64,000 nucleotides of DNA from Gluconobacter kondonii. Lineage in GTDB: Bacteria > Pseudomonadota > Alphaproteobacteria > Acetobacterales > Acetobacteraceae. The translations under genes were made by a program, and so were the position numbers. The stretch is from the NCBI RefSeq assembly GCF_002723995.1, contig NZ_BEWP01000004.1:186001-250000 (forward strand). The letters are read 5' to 3'. The notes beneath the pieces are model-generated. The model searched no databases. It had not been told where the DNA came from and worked only from the letters and a program-made list of their open reading frames with translations. Position 1 is the stretch's first letter. Each line of letters begins with the position of its first letter. Shown here one piece after another: positions 1 to 9,394 of the stretch.

Positions 1-1821
1 CAAACGGTCGTGCAGGATGCTGTACTTGGCCCCAAGTTCATAAAGCTGCGCCTTTTCCGGGCTGGCGAAGGAGTTGGTGCCAGGACGGATGGGCACGGAG
101 CCGTTGGTCACATACATACCCATCGGCGTCGTGGAATTGGCCCATGTGAAGTAATAGGTCTGATGCGAATCCGGCGTCAGCACGAGGCTGGCATTGGGAT
201 TGAACACCCCGCTCACATCATGGAAATGCTGGTCGGGGTTTTTCGCAACATCTCCACCTGTCAGATTGTAGCTCGTCTGCCAGCGATCCCAGCGGAACCC
301 GCCCTTGAGGGACAGCCAGTTCGTGAACCATATCTGGTCGAACAGGAACAGCCCGGTGTCGAACCCGTATCCGTTGCTATGTGATTTCGCGCCTAGCGAC
401 CCCAGCGAGACAAGCCCACCCGGATTCATATCGCCCGGTACCAGATCCAGATTGCCGACATGCGGGTTCGGATTGACCAGGCTGGCATACGGCTTGGGCT
501 TCAGATAGGTCGACTGCGACCGAACGTCATTGACGCGCTCGATATCAAAACCTGCAACGACCTGATGGCGCAGGAACCCTGTGTGGAAATCCGCGACCAT
601 CGAGCCCACGTTCTGCACCGACCAACTCGTCTGCTGATATGGCAAGGGCGCCATATACGTCCCGGCCCCCGTCCCAGCGCCCGCACCGACCGGCCCCGAA
701 CGCGCCACGAGCGCCTTAGACGGATCTCCACTGAAGTAGTTATTCACGCAGGTCGTATCGCAGGTCGCCTTGGAGGCCGCGAATGTCCGATAATATTCGC
801 CCCCACGCAGATCATCATAGAACGTGATGTGTCTGTTCAGCTTGAAACTGAAACGGGCCGTTTCCATGTTCGCGTTCGTGGCGTTCTGGTCATTGTCCGT
901 GCCGTACCAGTTGCTACGGCGGATGCCATATTCCGTGATGGGTTGACCATAAGCCGCGCCCGGCTTCGTCACGACTGGCACACCGAAATCCGGAATCGAA
1001 TTTTCCTGCTGGTGCATATATTGCAGAACCAGCGTCGTTCTCTTGCCGATCCCGAAGGCCAGCGACGGCGCAATACCCCAACGATGAGAGTACAGATAGT
1101 CGCGCCCAACGATATTGTGCTCGTCGCCCATGCCCGTGATCCGGAAGGCCGTTGAGTCATTGATCTTCTGATTGACGTCCAGCGTGCCGCGGTAATAGCT
1201 ACCAGAACCGCCAGAAAACTCGGCGTTGTAGTGGTTTTTCAGACCGGGCGTCTTGGTGACCATGTTGATGGCGCCGCCCGTCGTACCGTTGCCGAACACT
1301 TCGGAAGACGGCCCCTTGATGACCGAGACGGTCTCGAAATTGAACGCATCGCGTGAATAGACGCCGAAATCCCGCAGACCATCTTCATAGATGTCATTCT
1401 GGGCCTGAAAACCACGGATCAGGAACTGGTCGCCGTTCATGCCGCCCGCGCCCTCACCGATGGACGTCGTCACACCCGGAACGTTCCGCAGTGCCTCGTC
1501 GAGGGATTTGACGTTCTGCTGCTGCATCAGGGCCTGCGGCACCACGTTGATGTTCTGCGGCGTATGCATCACGTCCTGCGGCATCCGCGACAGGCCAGTG
1601 GAGTCATGCATGGTGTTGAAACCATGTCCCTGCACCGTCAGATATTCCGCATCCGCACCTTCAAGACTCTGGGTCTTGTTCAGGGATTTTGCCGCAGAGG
1701 GGGCCTTGGGGTTCGGTTTTTCGTCTTTTTTAACGGGGTCTGCCGCATAGCCCTGTGACGACATCAGCAGCGTTCCCGCAACTGATAGTGAAGTAATGTG
1801 CGTGCGCAGCGAACCGGTCAT
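1..1821 (-). CDS. TonB-dependent siderophore receptor, C-terminus beyond the window edge
   Basis: The reverse strand stays open from an ATG at 1821 to the left edge (607 codons), so the C-terminal barrel strands lie outside. The product starts with a signal peptide (MTGSLRTHITSLSVAGTLLM, cleavage near QGYAA). A plug domain follows with the family hallmarks DVMHTPQNINVVPQ, FLIRGF, SVIKGPSSEVFGNG and GGAINMVTK, then long alternating barrel sequence. The plug resembles catecholate siderophore receptors of the Fiu type; that ligand class is inferred from similarity and not proven. It would import a ferric siderophore across the outer membrane using TonB energy. A Fur-like box sits about 56 bases upstream of the start, consistent with iron repression. 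No frameshift is visible in the part that can be read. Confidence 0.9.
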   Translation of the reverse strand, partial: MTGSLRTHITSLSVAGTLLMSSQGYAADPVKKDEKPNPKAPSAAKSLNKTQSLEGADAEYLTVQGHGFNTMHDSTGLSRMPQDVMHTPQNINVVPQALMQQQNVKSLDEALRNVPGVTTSIGEGAGGMNGDQFLIRGFQAQNDIYEDGLRDFGVYSRDAFNFETVSVIKGPSSEVFGNGTTGGAINMVTKTPGLKNHYNAEFSGGSGSYYRGTLDVNQKINDSTAFRITGMGDEHNIVGRDYLYSHRWGIAPSLAFGIGKRTTLVLQYMHQQENSIPDFGVPVVTKPGAAYGQPITEYGIRRSNWYGTDNDQNATNANMETARFSFKLNRHITFYDDLRGGEYYRTFAASKATCDTTCVNNYFSGDPSKALVARSGPVGAGAGTGAGTYMAPLPYQQTSWSVQNVGSMVADFHTGFLRHQVVAGFDIERVNDVRSQSTYLKPKPYASLVNPNPHVGNLDLVPGDMNPGGLVSLGSLGAKSHSNGYGFDTGLFLFDQIWFTNWLSLKGGFRWDRWQTSYNLTGGDVAKNPDQHFHDVSGVFNPNASLVLTPDSHQTYYFTWANSTTPMGMYVTNGSVPIRPGTNSFASPEKAQLYELGAKYSILHDRL

Positions 1822-1876
1822 TGAAGGCCTCTTGGTTACGGACATGTCTCGTTATGTTGCAGAGGCAAATATTAGA

Positions 1877-1898
1877 AATAAGAATCATTCGCAATAAG
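1877..1898 (-). promoter_or_regulatory. Fur box upstream of the siderophore receptor
   Basis: The + strand reads AATAAGAATCATTCGCAAT, close to the classic Fur pattern GAGAATCATTCGCATT. It lies in AT-rich DNA 56 bases before the receptor start at 1821. Regulation by Fur is inferred from the motif and the gene type. Confidence 0.65.
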
Positions 1899-1946
1899 TT
1901 TTTGAAAAAAACATTCTCCCGGATCAAAAACCCTCCCAAAACACAT

Positions 1947-1984
1947 CAGGCTCTCCATCCCGCACACAGAGGATGGAGAGCCTG
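1947..1984 (-). terminator. Hairpin terminator after the flavin reductase gene
   Basis: A perfect 14-bp inverted repeat, CAGGCTCTCCATCC and its complement, is separated by a 10-base loop. On the reverse strand it is followed by a T-rich stretch. It lies 28 bases after the flavin reductase stop and before the receptor promoter, so it separates the two transcription units. Confidence 0.7.
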
Positions 1985-2011
1985 ACCGGTCTCTTCAGAA
2001 TTTTACAGACG

Positions 2012-2488
2012 TCAGAGCGTAATGCCGAGCTGTCCCTGGAAATACAGAAGGGGCGCACGATTTTCGTCGAGCTCAAGCGAAACAGGGCGCGCCATGAACA
2101 GCGCATGCGTACCGCCCTGGAATGTTTCGACCAGTTCGCAGTGCATCTTCACCAGCGAATCCCGAACAAACGCCGTGCCATCTGCCGAGCGTTCGATCAC
2201 GTCGGAGCCGAACTTGTCGCCTGTGCGGCTGGCGAAGAGCATCGCCACGTCCTTGTGGTCGTTGCCCAGAATGCTGAGGCCGAACGTGCCGGCTTCCGCA
2301 ATCGCGCGATAGGTCGCGCTGGCACGGTTGAGACAGATCAGCAGCAGAAGCGGATCGAGAGATACGGAGGTCAGGGCGCTAATGGTCGCCCCCTGCTCGC
2401 CTTCGCTGCCTTTGGCCGTCACCACAGCCACACCCGTGGCGAAATGGGACATGGCCTTGCGGAAATCGGTGTCGTTCGGAGTCGTCAT
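2012..2488 (-). CDS. Flavin reductase domain protein
   Basis: A 158-residue protein of the flavin reductase-like (FMN-binding split barrel) family. Visible family features are FRKAMSHFATGVAVVTA at the N-terminus, the GATISALTSVSLDPLLLLICLN strand region (residues about 32-54), and the FGLSILGNDHKDVAMLFAS block. Members reduce FMN or FAD with NAD(P)H to supply a two-component monooxygenase, or act as small flavin reductases such as HpaC. No partner monooxygenase is encoded nearby, so the physiological role is open. It is transcribed alone or with the porin gene upstream, and a strong hairpin follows its stop codon. An AAGGAG Shine-Dalgarno sequence precedes the ATG. Confidence 0.8.
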   Translation of the reverse strand: MTTPNDTDFRKAMSHFATGVAVVTAKGSEGEQGATISALTSVSLDPLLLLICLNRASATYRAIAEAGTFGLSILGNDHKDVAMLFASRTGDKFGSDVIERSADGTAFVRDSLVKMHCELVETFQGGTHALFMARPVSLELDENRAPLLYFQGQLGITL

Positions 2489-2546
2489 GCAGACTCCTTG
2501 CCATAATCCGACGAGCAGCGCACCTCCCTCCTGTGGGGAGGGTCGT

Positions 2547-3785
2547 TTAGAAGCCCAGTGTCATATCCGCCCCAAACAGGATGCGCCCCATATGGTGCTG
2601 ATCGTCGAACGGACGCGTGCCGTTGAGAGAACGGTCGAATCGCAACTCCGGCCGAAACTGGAGCAGCTTGATGTGATGCCCCACCTCCGGCCGCCAGACC
2701 GTATTGAGCGTCAGCGCGCCATAGGTCGTGGCGGGAGCGGACACAGAGCGTGTCGGATTGCCAAGCAAAGCCTGTGCATAGCCTTCATTCTCGGCAAAAC
2801 TTGTCACGAAACTGCCGGTATTGTCCCGATAAAGCTCGGCCCGCGCATTGACGGTCAGGTTTGGATGCATGTGCCACCCACCCCACACCACCGCGCTCCA
2901 TGTATCGGCCCGCAGCCCTTCGTCATGAAGCTGGTTCACCTCCGCCGTGACGCTCCATTTTTTCGAAAACGTCCAGGTTCCGTTCAAATCGTTCCAGTAC
3001 CGCATGGCGCCGTTGGCCCTCGGCCCCAGAGCGCGCACGGCATCTTCTGGCCCGACCCGCAGCAGATAGGTGAAGGACAGATGACCGTCCGCCAGATCAT
3101 TGCCCGTCACGCCGAGATATCCGGCAGGGCGGTCATTGTTATCCCCCCGCCCGAAGGACGTCTGGTTGCCGGTGTCCGCGCCGAACTGAAGATCGAAATG
3201 CCTGTCCAGATGAAGCTGGAACATGCCTCCCACATGCTCGAACGGCGTGGAATATTCGGTCGTATACGCCAGCGTATAGAACGCCCGCGTCGAAGGATCG
3301 AGCGTCTCCACGCCCATGGGCGACGTCAGAATCCCGATCTGCCCATCCAGCCCCCGGCTCGTAAACCACGGCATATGCAGCGCGACATTGGCAAAGGCCG
3401 GCATGGCCTGATAACGGCCATTGATCCAGCGATCAGAGACGCCCGCGATCGTGTAACTCCGGGCATCGGAGCCGTAGAGCATCCGTAGGTTCATCCCCAG
3501 CCCATACCCGCCCCCGATCGGATCGACGGGTTTGGTAAACGTGAAAGTCAGCTGGTTCAGAGTCGCCTGATCAGCGTAGGGCGAGAGAAGCTGACCGAAA
3601 TTGAGATTGTTGGCGGGATGGCTCGAACTACCCATGACGCCGCCTTCGATCTGCGCGCCAAAGGACACATCGGAAAACCACTGATCCGTCCACGCCTTGT
3701 CCTGCGTCCCCGCGGCACGCGCCTGCGCTCCTGCCAGCAGAACCGCAAAAACCACCCTCAAACCCAGGCCCAAACGCTGCCTCAT
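2547..3785 (-). CDS. Porin-like outer-membrane beta-barrel protein
   Basis: The ATG at 3785 (MRQRLGLGLRVVFAVLLAGA) is chosen because it begins a clean signal peptide ending near ARAAG; an upstream in-frame start would add an unlikely 13 residues. The mature protein (total 412 residues) is made of alternating amphipathic segments rich in Gly, Tyr, Trp and Asn, with many YW/FT turns, and ends GADMTLGF with a terminal Phe, the usual signal for barrel insertion. This pattern fits an outer-membrane channel. Substrate and family cannot be fixed by reading; proteins of this type are usually annotated as outer membrane or DUF porins in acetic acid bacteria. A short GC-rich inverted repeat (about 2522-2543) follows the gene. 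Confidence 0.65.
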   Translation of the reverse strand: MRQRLGLGLRVVFAVLLAGAQARAAGTQDKAWTDQWFSDVSFGAQIEGGVMGSSSHPANNLNFGQLLSPYADQATLNQLTFTFTKPVDPIGGGYGLGMNLRMLYGSDARSYTIAGVSDRWINGRYQAMPAFANVALHMPWFTSRGLDGQIGILTSPMGVETLDPSTRAFYTLAYTTEYSTPFEHVGGMFQLHLDRHFDLQFGADTGNQTSFGRGDNNDRPAGYLGVTGNDLADGHLSFTYLLRVGPEDAVRALGPRANGAMRYWNDLNGTWTFSKKWSVTAEVNQLHDEGLRADTWSAVVWGGWHMHPNLTVNARAELYRDNTGSFVTSFAENEGYAQALLGNPTRSVSAPATTYGALTLNTVWRPEVGHHIKLLQFRPELRFDRSLNGTRPFDDQHHMGRILFGADMTLGF

Positions 3786-3866
3786 GCCATCCACCTTCCG
3801 GTTGCATGAGGCAGCCCATAGCACAGGCCCGATTTTTTACTTAATGTTGCTAAAGAGGAATATTTC

Positions 3867-4706
3867 TCAGAATTTCGCCGTTTTCGGGTCTGCGCCCATC
3901 CGGCCATCCGCACGATCCATCCCTGCGATGGCCTGCATGTCGTCGCCGTCCAGCACAAAACCGAACACATCCAGATTTTCCGCCAGACGCTTCGGATTGA
4001 CGGATTTGGGAATCACGATCAGCCCGCTCTGAAGATGCCAGCGGATCACGACCTGTGCCGGAGTCCGACCGTGTTTTTCAGCAATCGCCCCGATCCGCTC
4101 ATCACTCAACACACGCCCCTTGCCCAGCGGACGCCAGGCTTCGGTACGGATATTGTGCTTTTCGTGAAATTCCCGCAGGGCGCGCTGCTGAAAATCGGGA
4201 TGGAGTTCAATCTGGTTGACGACCGGCACCACGCCCGTCGCATCCATGATCCGCTCCAGATGCTCCGGCTCGAAATTGGACACGCCGATGGACTTTACCC
4301 GACCGGATTTCTTCAGCTCGACCAGCGCCTTCCACGTCTCGACATACTGCCCCTGATCCGGCATCGGCCAGTGGATCAGATACAGATCCAGCACCGGGCG
4401 ACGTAGCAGACGCGCGCTTTCTTCATAGGCCCGCAGCGCATTGTCGTAACCTTGCTCGTCATTCCACACCTTGGTCGTGAGGAAGATTTCGGGATGGTCT
4501 TCCAGACCTTCGCCGACCCCGGCTTCATTTTTGTAAAGACGCGCCGTATCGACGGAGCGATACCCGAGCTTCACGGCCTCCCGAACGATCTCCGCCGTCT
4601 CTTCCGGGGGCGTCTGCCAGACACCCAGACCGATCTGCGGCATGGTGTTGCCATCGTGAAAGGAAATCTCTGTCTGGGCATCGGCGGATGGAACCTGTGA
4701 CGACAT
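3867..4706 (-). CDS. Aldo/keto reductase (2,5-diketo-D-gluconate reductase-like)
   Basis: A 279-residue NADPH-dependent aldo/keto reductase. The four catalytic residues are in place: Asp in SVDTARLY, Tyr in ARLYKNE, Lys in FLTTKVW and His in LYLIHWP. The GVSNFEPEHL block and the cofactor-binding tail VIPKSVNPKRLAENL are also typical. The sequence resembles the DkgA/DkgB group (AKR5), which reduces 2,5-diketo-D-gluconate to 2-keto-L-gulonate and also handles methylglyoxal and other aldehydes. In an oxidative acetic acid bacterium a sugar-acid substrate is plausible but is inference. The gene stands alone between the porin gene and the histidine kinase, all on the reverse strand. An AAGGAG sequence lies before the ATG. 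Confidence 0.85.
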   Translation of the reverse strand: MSSQVPSADAQTEISFHDGNTMPQIGLGVWQTPPEETAEIVREAVKLGYRSVDTARLYKNEAGVGEGLEDHPEIFLTTKVWNDEQGYDNALRAYEESARLLRRPVLDLYLIHWPMPDQGQYVETWKALVELKKSGRVKSIGVSNFEPEHLERIMDATGVVPVVNQIELHPDFQQRALREFHEKHNIRTEAWRPLGKGRVLSDERIGAIAEKHGRTPAQVVIRWHLQSGLIVIPKSVNPKRLAENLDVFGFVLDGDDMQAIAGMDRADGRMGADPKTAKF

Positions 4707-4787
4707 GTCTGTCTCCTTGCAGAACTTAAAGAAAAATCATCAGCGCTTGGGGTGCTGGCTTTTCAACGCAGGCTTCGGGCGCGAGGT

Positions 4788-7700
4788 TCAGTCGTCGTTC
4801 AGCAGAAGGGCCAGCTTGCGGTTGAATGTCTCGACCGTGAAAGGCTTGACCAGAAGCGCACAGCCGGGTGCAAGCGCCTGATTTCCCAGAATGTTCTGCT
4901 CGGCATACCCCGTGATGAACAGCACTTTGAGCGACGGCCATCGCGCCAACATCTGCTCACCCAGTTCGCGACCGTTCATGCCGCCCGGCATCCCGATATC
5001 GCTGATCAGCAGCGAAGGCGGCGCACCTTCCGCCACAAGAGCCTTCGCGGACGGCCCATCGCAGGCGCTCTGCACGATGCCGCCCAGATCCGCCACCATA
5101 TCCGTCACGATCATCTGCACCGCTTCCTCGTCATCCACGACGAGCACGCGCAATCCTTCCAGAAGACGGGGCTGCGGCGCCGAAGGCAGAGGAGGAGGCT
5201 CGGGGCGCAGGGTCTCCTGTCCTTCATAGCGCGGCAGCCAGAGCGATACGGCGGTTCCCTGCCCCGGAGCAGAACGGATATCCACCTTCCCGCCCGACTG
5301 CTGGGTAAAGCCGTAGATCATACTCAGTCCCAGCCCGGTGCCCGATCCCTGTGGCTTGGTCGTGAAAAACGGATCGAAAGCACGCTGAACGACCTCGGGC
5401 GGCATCCCACAGCCTTCATCCTGCACCGTCAGAACCACATAGTCGCCCGGCGGAATTGACGCTTCGACAGACCGTGTCCGCCCCAGAATCCAGTTGGCAC
5501 TTTTCAGCCGCAGCGTACTGCCCTGCTCGTGCATGGCATCACGGGCATTGATGCACAGATTAAGGATCGCGTTTTCAAGCTGATTGGCATCCACCCGCGT
5601 CCGCCACAGATCCGGCTGAAGATCCAGAACGAGATCTATACCCGGCCCAACCGTCCCACGAAGCAGGCTCTCAAGCCCCTGAACCAGCACATTCATGTCC
5701 GTCGGGCTCGGATCAAGGGTCTGCCGCCGCGAAAAGGCCAGCAGACGATGAGTCAGCGATGCCGCCCGACGAACCGCCTCCTGCGAGGCCGTAATGTAAC
5801 GCCCCAGACCGTCTGTTCGCCCCTGCGCAATCCGCAAACCCAGAAGCTCCAGTCCGCCGCCGATCCCGGCCAGAAGATTGTTGAAATCATGAGCCAGACC
5901 GCCCGTCAGTTGCCCGACTGCTTCCATTTTCTGGGCCTGACGGAGCTGTTCCTCCAGTTCGTTACGTCGGGTCAGGTCCCGCCCGATCGCATAGATCGCA
6001 TCGCCTTCGTCATTGCAGCTCCAGTTATAGGTCCGCCAGGTCCCGTCATGCCGCCGCATCCGCACATCCAGCCCCGCCGCTGGCCAGGGCGTGCCTTCCA
6101 TAAGACGCGCAAACGTCTCGCGGACGGTCCGCTTGTCGTCGGGATGACAAAGCGCATCCAGCCGCAGCCCGGCCAGTTCGTCCATCCTGTAGCCCTGCAT
6201 CTCTTCCCAGCTTGGGCTGACCGCGACGTAGTAGCCGTGACGATCAATGATGACGAAGAGGTCTTTTGCGATGTTCCACAGCCGATCGCGCTCGCGGGTG
6301 CGTTGCAGGATCCGCTCTTCGAGCATGACGTTGAGGTCCCGGATCTGCTGCTGGGTCCGGGCCTGACGCATGGAGGCATGGGTGCGGTCTGCTACCGCGC
6401 GGGTGAAGACGATTTCCTCATCCGTCCAGACATGCGGCACGTCATGACAGACGAACATCAGCCCCACGAAGCGTCCGAATTTGAAGATCGGAATGGCAAG
6501 AAACGCCACGATCCCCTCGGTCATATAACGTGCGCCATGCCCAGCCGTCAGAGCATCCGTATGGACATCAGTGATGGCGACGGGCTCGCCACGTCCCAGA
6601 GGCGTCCGAAATTCCCCGTAATCGGCAAACATCCGGACGCCCACAAGCGGACGTCCCGCTTCGGCAATGCCGCCGACGGCCATGCCGGTACCGTCATCAT
6701 TGACCGTGCCATAACCCGCGCCACTCGCATCCAGCTCCCGACAGATAATCCGGGCCGCGACCTCTTCCATCATGCTGGTATCGTCGAGGGCGCGAAGCTG
6801 GTCCCCCAGTTCGACGAGCGCTGCCTGTCGCAGAGCCTGCCGCTTGCTCCGGTCGATATCGAACACAATTCCGGGGAAACGGGCCACACGCCCCTCTTCC
6901 CCGAGATCGCAGCGCCCGTTGCCCTCGAACCAGCGCTGTCCTTCCGGCGTCTCCGCCCGGAACTCGAAACGGCATTTTCCGCCCCGCCGCGTTGCCGCCG
7001 TCACCGCCTGCACCACCGCGAACCTGTCCCGTGGGTCCACAGAGTCATAAATGACGTTGGGCATGACCCCTTCACGCAGGCGGGCTGGCTCCAATCCCAG
7101 CGTCATGGCCAGCCGGGCATCTCCCGTCATACGCGATGTACTGTCGTCCCACATCCACGTCCCGGCAATCGCTCCGGCGTCAAGCGCGAGCTGAAGCCGC
7201 TCGGCGGACTGGTTGGCGTCCGTCAGATCACGCCCGATCGCCAGCAGACGCCGCACGTCGCCATCCTCTCCGAAGACAGGCGTGACAACCACGTCCCAGA
7301 AGCGGCGCGTGCCCTTCATGGTCATGGAATATCCCTGAAAACGCGCCGTTTCGCCCTCAAGGGCGCTCTGCACGGCCAGAGCCGCCCGCCGACGCGGCTG
7401 TCCACGCCACAGATCCACCCATGGCAGCCCGTGCATGATGATCGGGCTGTCCATCTCCATGGACCGGACGCCCCCTTCGTTGACGAAGCGGATACAGCCG
7501 TCACAGTCGAGAATATGGATGCAGTCTGGCAGGCTCGACAGTAGCAGCCGAGTAAAGGATTCACTGGAGCGCAACGCTTCCGCCGTCAGAGAGGCGGATG
7601 AGACGTCCATCGCCAGACCGACGCTGCGTCGTCCATCGGGGCGGGTTTCGTCTTCCCGCCAGCCACGCAGCAATACATGACGGAGCATGGGTGTGCCCTG

Positions 7701-8429
7701 CGAAGCAGATTGCCCCGACGGATACGCAGACCGGGAAGGCACCAGAATCCGGAAACGGAGTTCATAACATCCCTCGTCCCGCAGATCGTCCTCGATACCG
7801 CCATCATAAAGCAGCCGATCTTCCGGGTGGAGAAACACCAGAAGTTCATCAATGGGAACGCCCACCGCCAGACGCTCGGGCGGCAGTCCCCACAAACCTG
7901 CGAAACGCGCGTCTCCTGTCACCATCCGCATCGCAAAATCGTAGCGATAGAACGCAACATCCGCCGTATCGGCGACACGCTGCATCCTCAGTTGCATCCG
8001 CTCCACCGTCGCATTCTCGCGGATGGCGTGCTCCTCTGGTGTCGAAGCCACAGCCTGTTCGCTCAGCAGATCATCCACCTGCAACTCACACAGGGCACGG
8101 ACATGCTCGAGCGCCGGAGCGTTCTGCCGCACACACAGCCAGACTTCCATGGCACCCGAGCGCACCGGCAGAAGACAGACCGTACACGCACCGAGAGACT
8201 GGCCATCCATAAGGCACGCCGCACCCTCGGCAGCAATCGCACTTCCCCTGCCACCCAGAATGCGCACGCCCTGCACGTCACGCACCAGCAGCGCTGCCTC
8301 TCCCCCGCCTTCCGCCGCCGCAAGAGCCAGAAGATGACTACACAGAATGGACGCACGCCCACCGGAGGGAGAAGGATGCGGCACCAGCGCGTCCATATCT
8401 CCACCCGTCTCCTGCATGCGATTCACCAT
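4788..8429 (-). CDS. Large soluble hybrid sensor histidine kinase (PAS-GAF-PAS-kinase-receiver)
   Basis: A 1213-residue hybrid kinase. From the N-terminus: an unassigned region of about 150 residues; PAS-like repeats near 150-285, 290-410 and 411-530; a GAF domain near 535-685; a further PAS near 715-830; the HisKA domain with GGLAHDFNNLLAG; an HATPase domain (NLCINARDAM, DEGCGMPPE, GSGTGLGLSM); and a C-terminal receiver with VLVVDDEE, phospho-acceptor Asp in LLISDIGMPG, and Lys in LLVKPF. No transmembrane segment or signal peptide is visible, so it should sense a cytoplasmic cue. No HPt protein or partner regulator is adjacent, so its output is unknown. The HDFNN H-box is typical of the HWE-distant, PAS-rich hybrid kinases of alphaproteobacteria. 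The reading frame appears intact. Confidence 0.9.
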   Translation of the reverse strand: MVNRMQETGGDMDALVPHPSPSGGRASILCSHLLALAAAEGGGEAALLVRDVQGVRILGGRGSAIAAEGAACLMDGQSLGACTVCLLPVRSGAMEVWLCVRQNAPALEHVRALCELQVDDLLSEQAVASTPEEHAIRENATVERMQLRMQRVADTADVAFYRYDFAMRMVTGDARFAGLWGLPPERLAVGVPIDELLVFLHPEDRLLYDGGIEDDLRDEGCYELRFRILVPSRSAYPSGQSASQGTPMLRHVLLRGWREDETRPDGRRSVGLAMDVSSASLTAEALRSSESFTRLLLSSLPDCIHILDCDGCIRFVNEGGVRSMEMDSPIIMHGLPWVDLWRGQPRRRAALAVQSALEGETARFQGYSMTMKGTRRFWDVVVTPVFGEDGDVRRLLAIGRDLTDANQSAERLQLALDAGAIAGTWMWDDSTSRMTGDARLAMTLGLEPARLREGVMPNVIYDSVDPRDRFAVVQAVTAATRRGGKCRFEFRAETPEGQRWFEGNGRCDLGEEGRVARFPGIVFDIDRSKRQALRQAALVELGDQLRALDDTSMMEEVAARIICRELDASGAGYGTVNDDGTGMAVGGIAEAGRPLVGVRMFADYGEFRTPLGRGEPVAITDVHTDALTAGHGARYMTEGIVAFLAIPIFKFGRFVGLMFVCHDVPHVWTDEEIVFTRAVADRTHASMRQARTQQQIRDLNVMLEERILQRTRERDRLWNIAKDLFVIIDRHGYYVAVSPSWEEMQGYRMDELAGLRLDALCHPDDKRTVRETFARLMEGTPWPAAGLDVRMRRHDGTWRTYNWSCNDEGDAIYAIGRDLTRRNELEEQLRQAQKMEAVGQLTGGLAHDFNNLLAGIGGGLELLGLRIAQGRTDGLGRYITASQEAVRRAASLTHRLLAFSRRQTLDPSPTDMNVLVQGLESLLRGTVGPGIDLVLDLQPDLWRTRVDANQLENAILNLCINARDAMHEQGSTLRLKSANWILGRTRSVEASIPPGDYVVLTVQDEGCGMPPEVVQRAFDPFFTTKPQGSGTGLGLSMIYGFTQQSGGKVDIRSAPGQGTAVSLWLPRYEGQETLRPEPPPLPSAPQPRLLEGLRVLVVDDEEAVQMIVTDMVADLGGIVQSACDGPSAKALVAEGAPPSLLISDIGMPGGMNGRELGEQMLARWPSLKVLFITGYAEQNILGNQALAPGCALLVKPFTVETFNRKLALLLNDD

Positions 8430-8599
8430 TCCGCCTCCTCAGCCCTGCTCGTCCAAACGCGTCCTACTCGGAACTGCGTCCCTCCATAGCAGATCCGGCG
8501 TTGACCGCATCCTGTCAGAAACCTCCGCAGAACGCTGCGCCACTTTTTCGCGCGCTCCACGTTTGTATCGGCACGTGATCACATTTTCAGGAGTCTTCC

Positions 8600-9394
8600 A
8601 TGCTGAACCTCGATCTGAGCGGTCGCACTGCCCTCGTCACTGGCTCAACCGGCGGCATCGGTCTGGCCATCGCCCGCAAACTCAGCGAAACGGGAGCGAC
8701 CGTCATCATCAATGGCCGCAAACAGGACAGTGTGAACGGTGCGCTTGAAAAACTCTCCAAGGCTGTTCCGGGTGGAACTTTCCGCAGCGTCGTTGCTGAT
8801 GTCGGCACAACAGAAGGCTGCAAAACGCTGTTCGAAGCTGAAAGCAACGTCGATATTCTCGTCAATAATGCCGGGATCTTCGGGCCGAACGATTTCTTCC
8901 AGACAACAGATGAAAGCTGGGAGCATCTGTTCGAGGTCAACCTGTTCTCCGGCGTGCGCCTGTCCCGGGCCTATCTGCAGGGGATGAAAGAACGCAACTG
9001 GGGGCGCGTTTTATTCATCGCCTCGGAATCCGCGCTGAATATTCCCGTCGAAATGGTGGATTACGGCGTCAGCAAAACCGCCATGCTGGGGCTTTCCCGC
9101 GGACTGGCGAAGCTGATGGCGGGTACGAATGTGACGGTCAACGCGATCCTCCCAGGCCCCACTTTGTCCGAAGGCGTTGAGGACATGCTGAAAGCCCAGA
9201 ACCCCGACAGCACCCGCCCGATCGCAGAACTGGCAGCGGAATTCGTGCAGAAGCACCGGCCAAGCAACATTTTACGCCGCATGGCCACCGTGGACGAAGT
9301 GGCCAATCTCGTCGCCTATACGGCCTCCCCGCTGGCCTCTGCCACCACAGGTGCTGCCCTGCGCGTCGACGGCGGAACTGTCGATACTATTTAA
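8600..9394 (+). CDS. Short-chain dehydrogenase/reductase
   Basis: A 264-residue classical SDR oxidoreductase. It has the Rossmann nucleotide-binding motif TGSTGGIG (residues about 14-21), the NNAG motif (VNNAGIFG), catalytic Ser in ASESALN and the YxxxK pair in YGVSK. An Asn-Gly-Arg after the second strand (IINGRKQ) suggests NADP(H) preference. Substrate cannot be read from sequence; SDRs of this shape reduce ketones or sugars or act on 3-oxoacyl groups. AGGAG precedes the ATG at good spacing. It is transcribed opposite to the kinase upstream and runs head-on into the FUSC gene: its TAA is directly followed by the FUSC stop codon, with no bases in between. Confidence 0.88.
   Translation: MLNLDLSGRTALVTGSTGGIGLAIARKLSETGATVIINGRKQDSVNGALEKLSKAVPGGTFRSVVADVGTTEGCKTLFEAESNVDILVNNAGIFGPNDFFQTTDESWEHLFEVNLFSGVRLSRAYLQGMKERNWGRVLFIASESALNIPVEMVDYGVSKTAMLGLSRGLAKLMAGTNVTVNAILPGPTLSEGVEDMLKAQNPDSTRPIAELAAEFVQKHRPSNILRRMATVDEVANLVAYTASPLASATTGAALRVDGGTVDTI

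Noticed and set aside
5529-7544. A 671-codon forward-strand open frame
   Set aside because: It is antisense to the hybrid histidine kinase, has Arg/Pro/His-rich shadow composition and no recognisable domain. High GC keeps opposite frames open.
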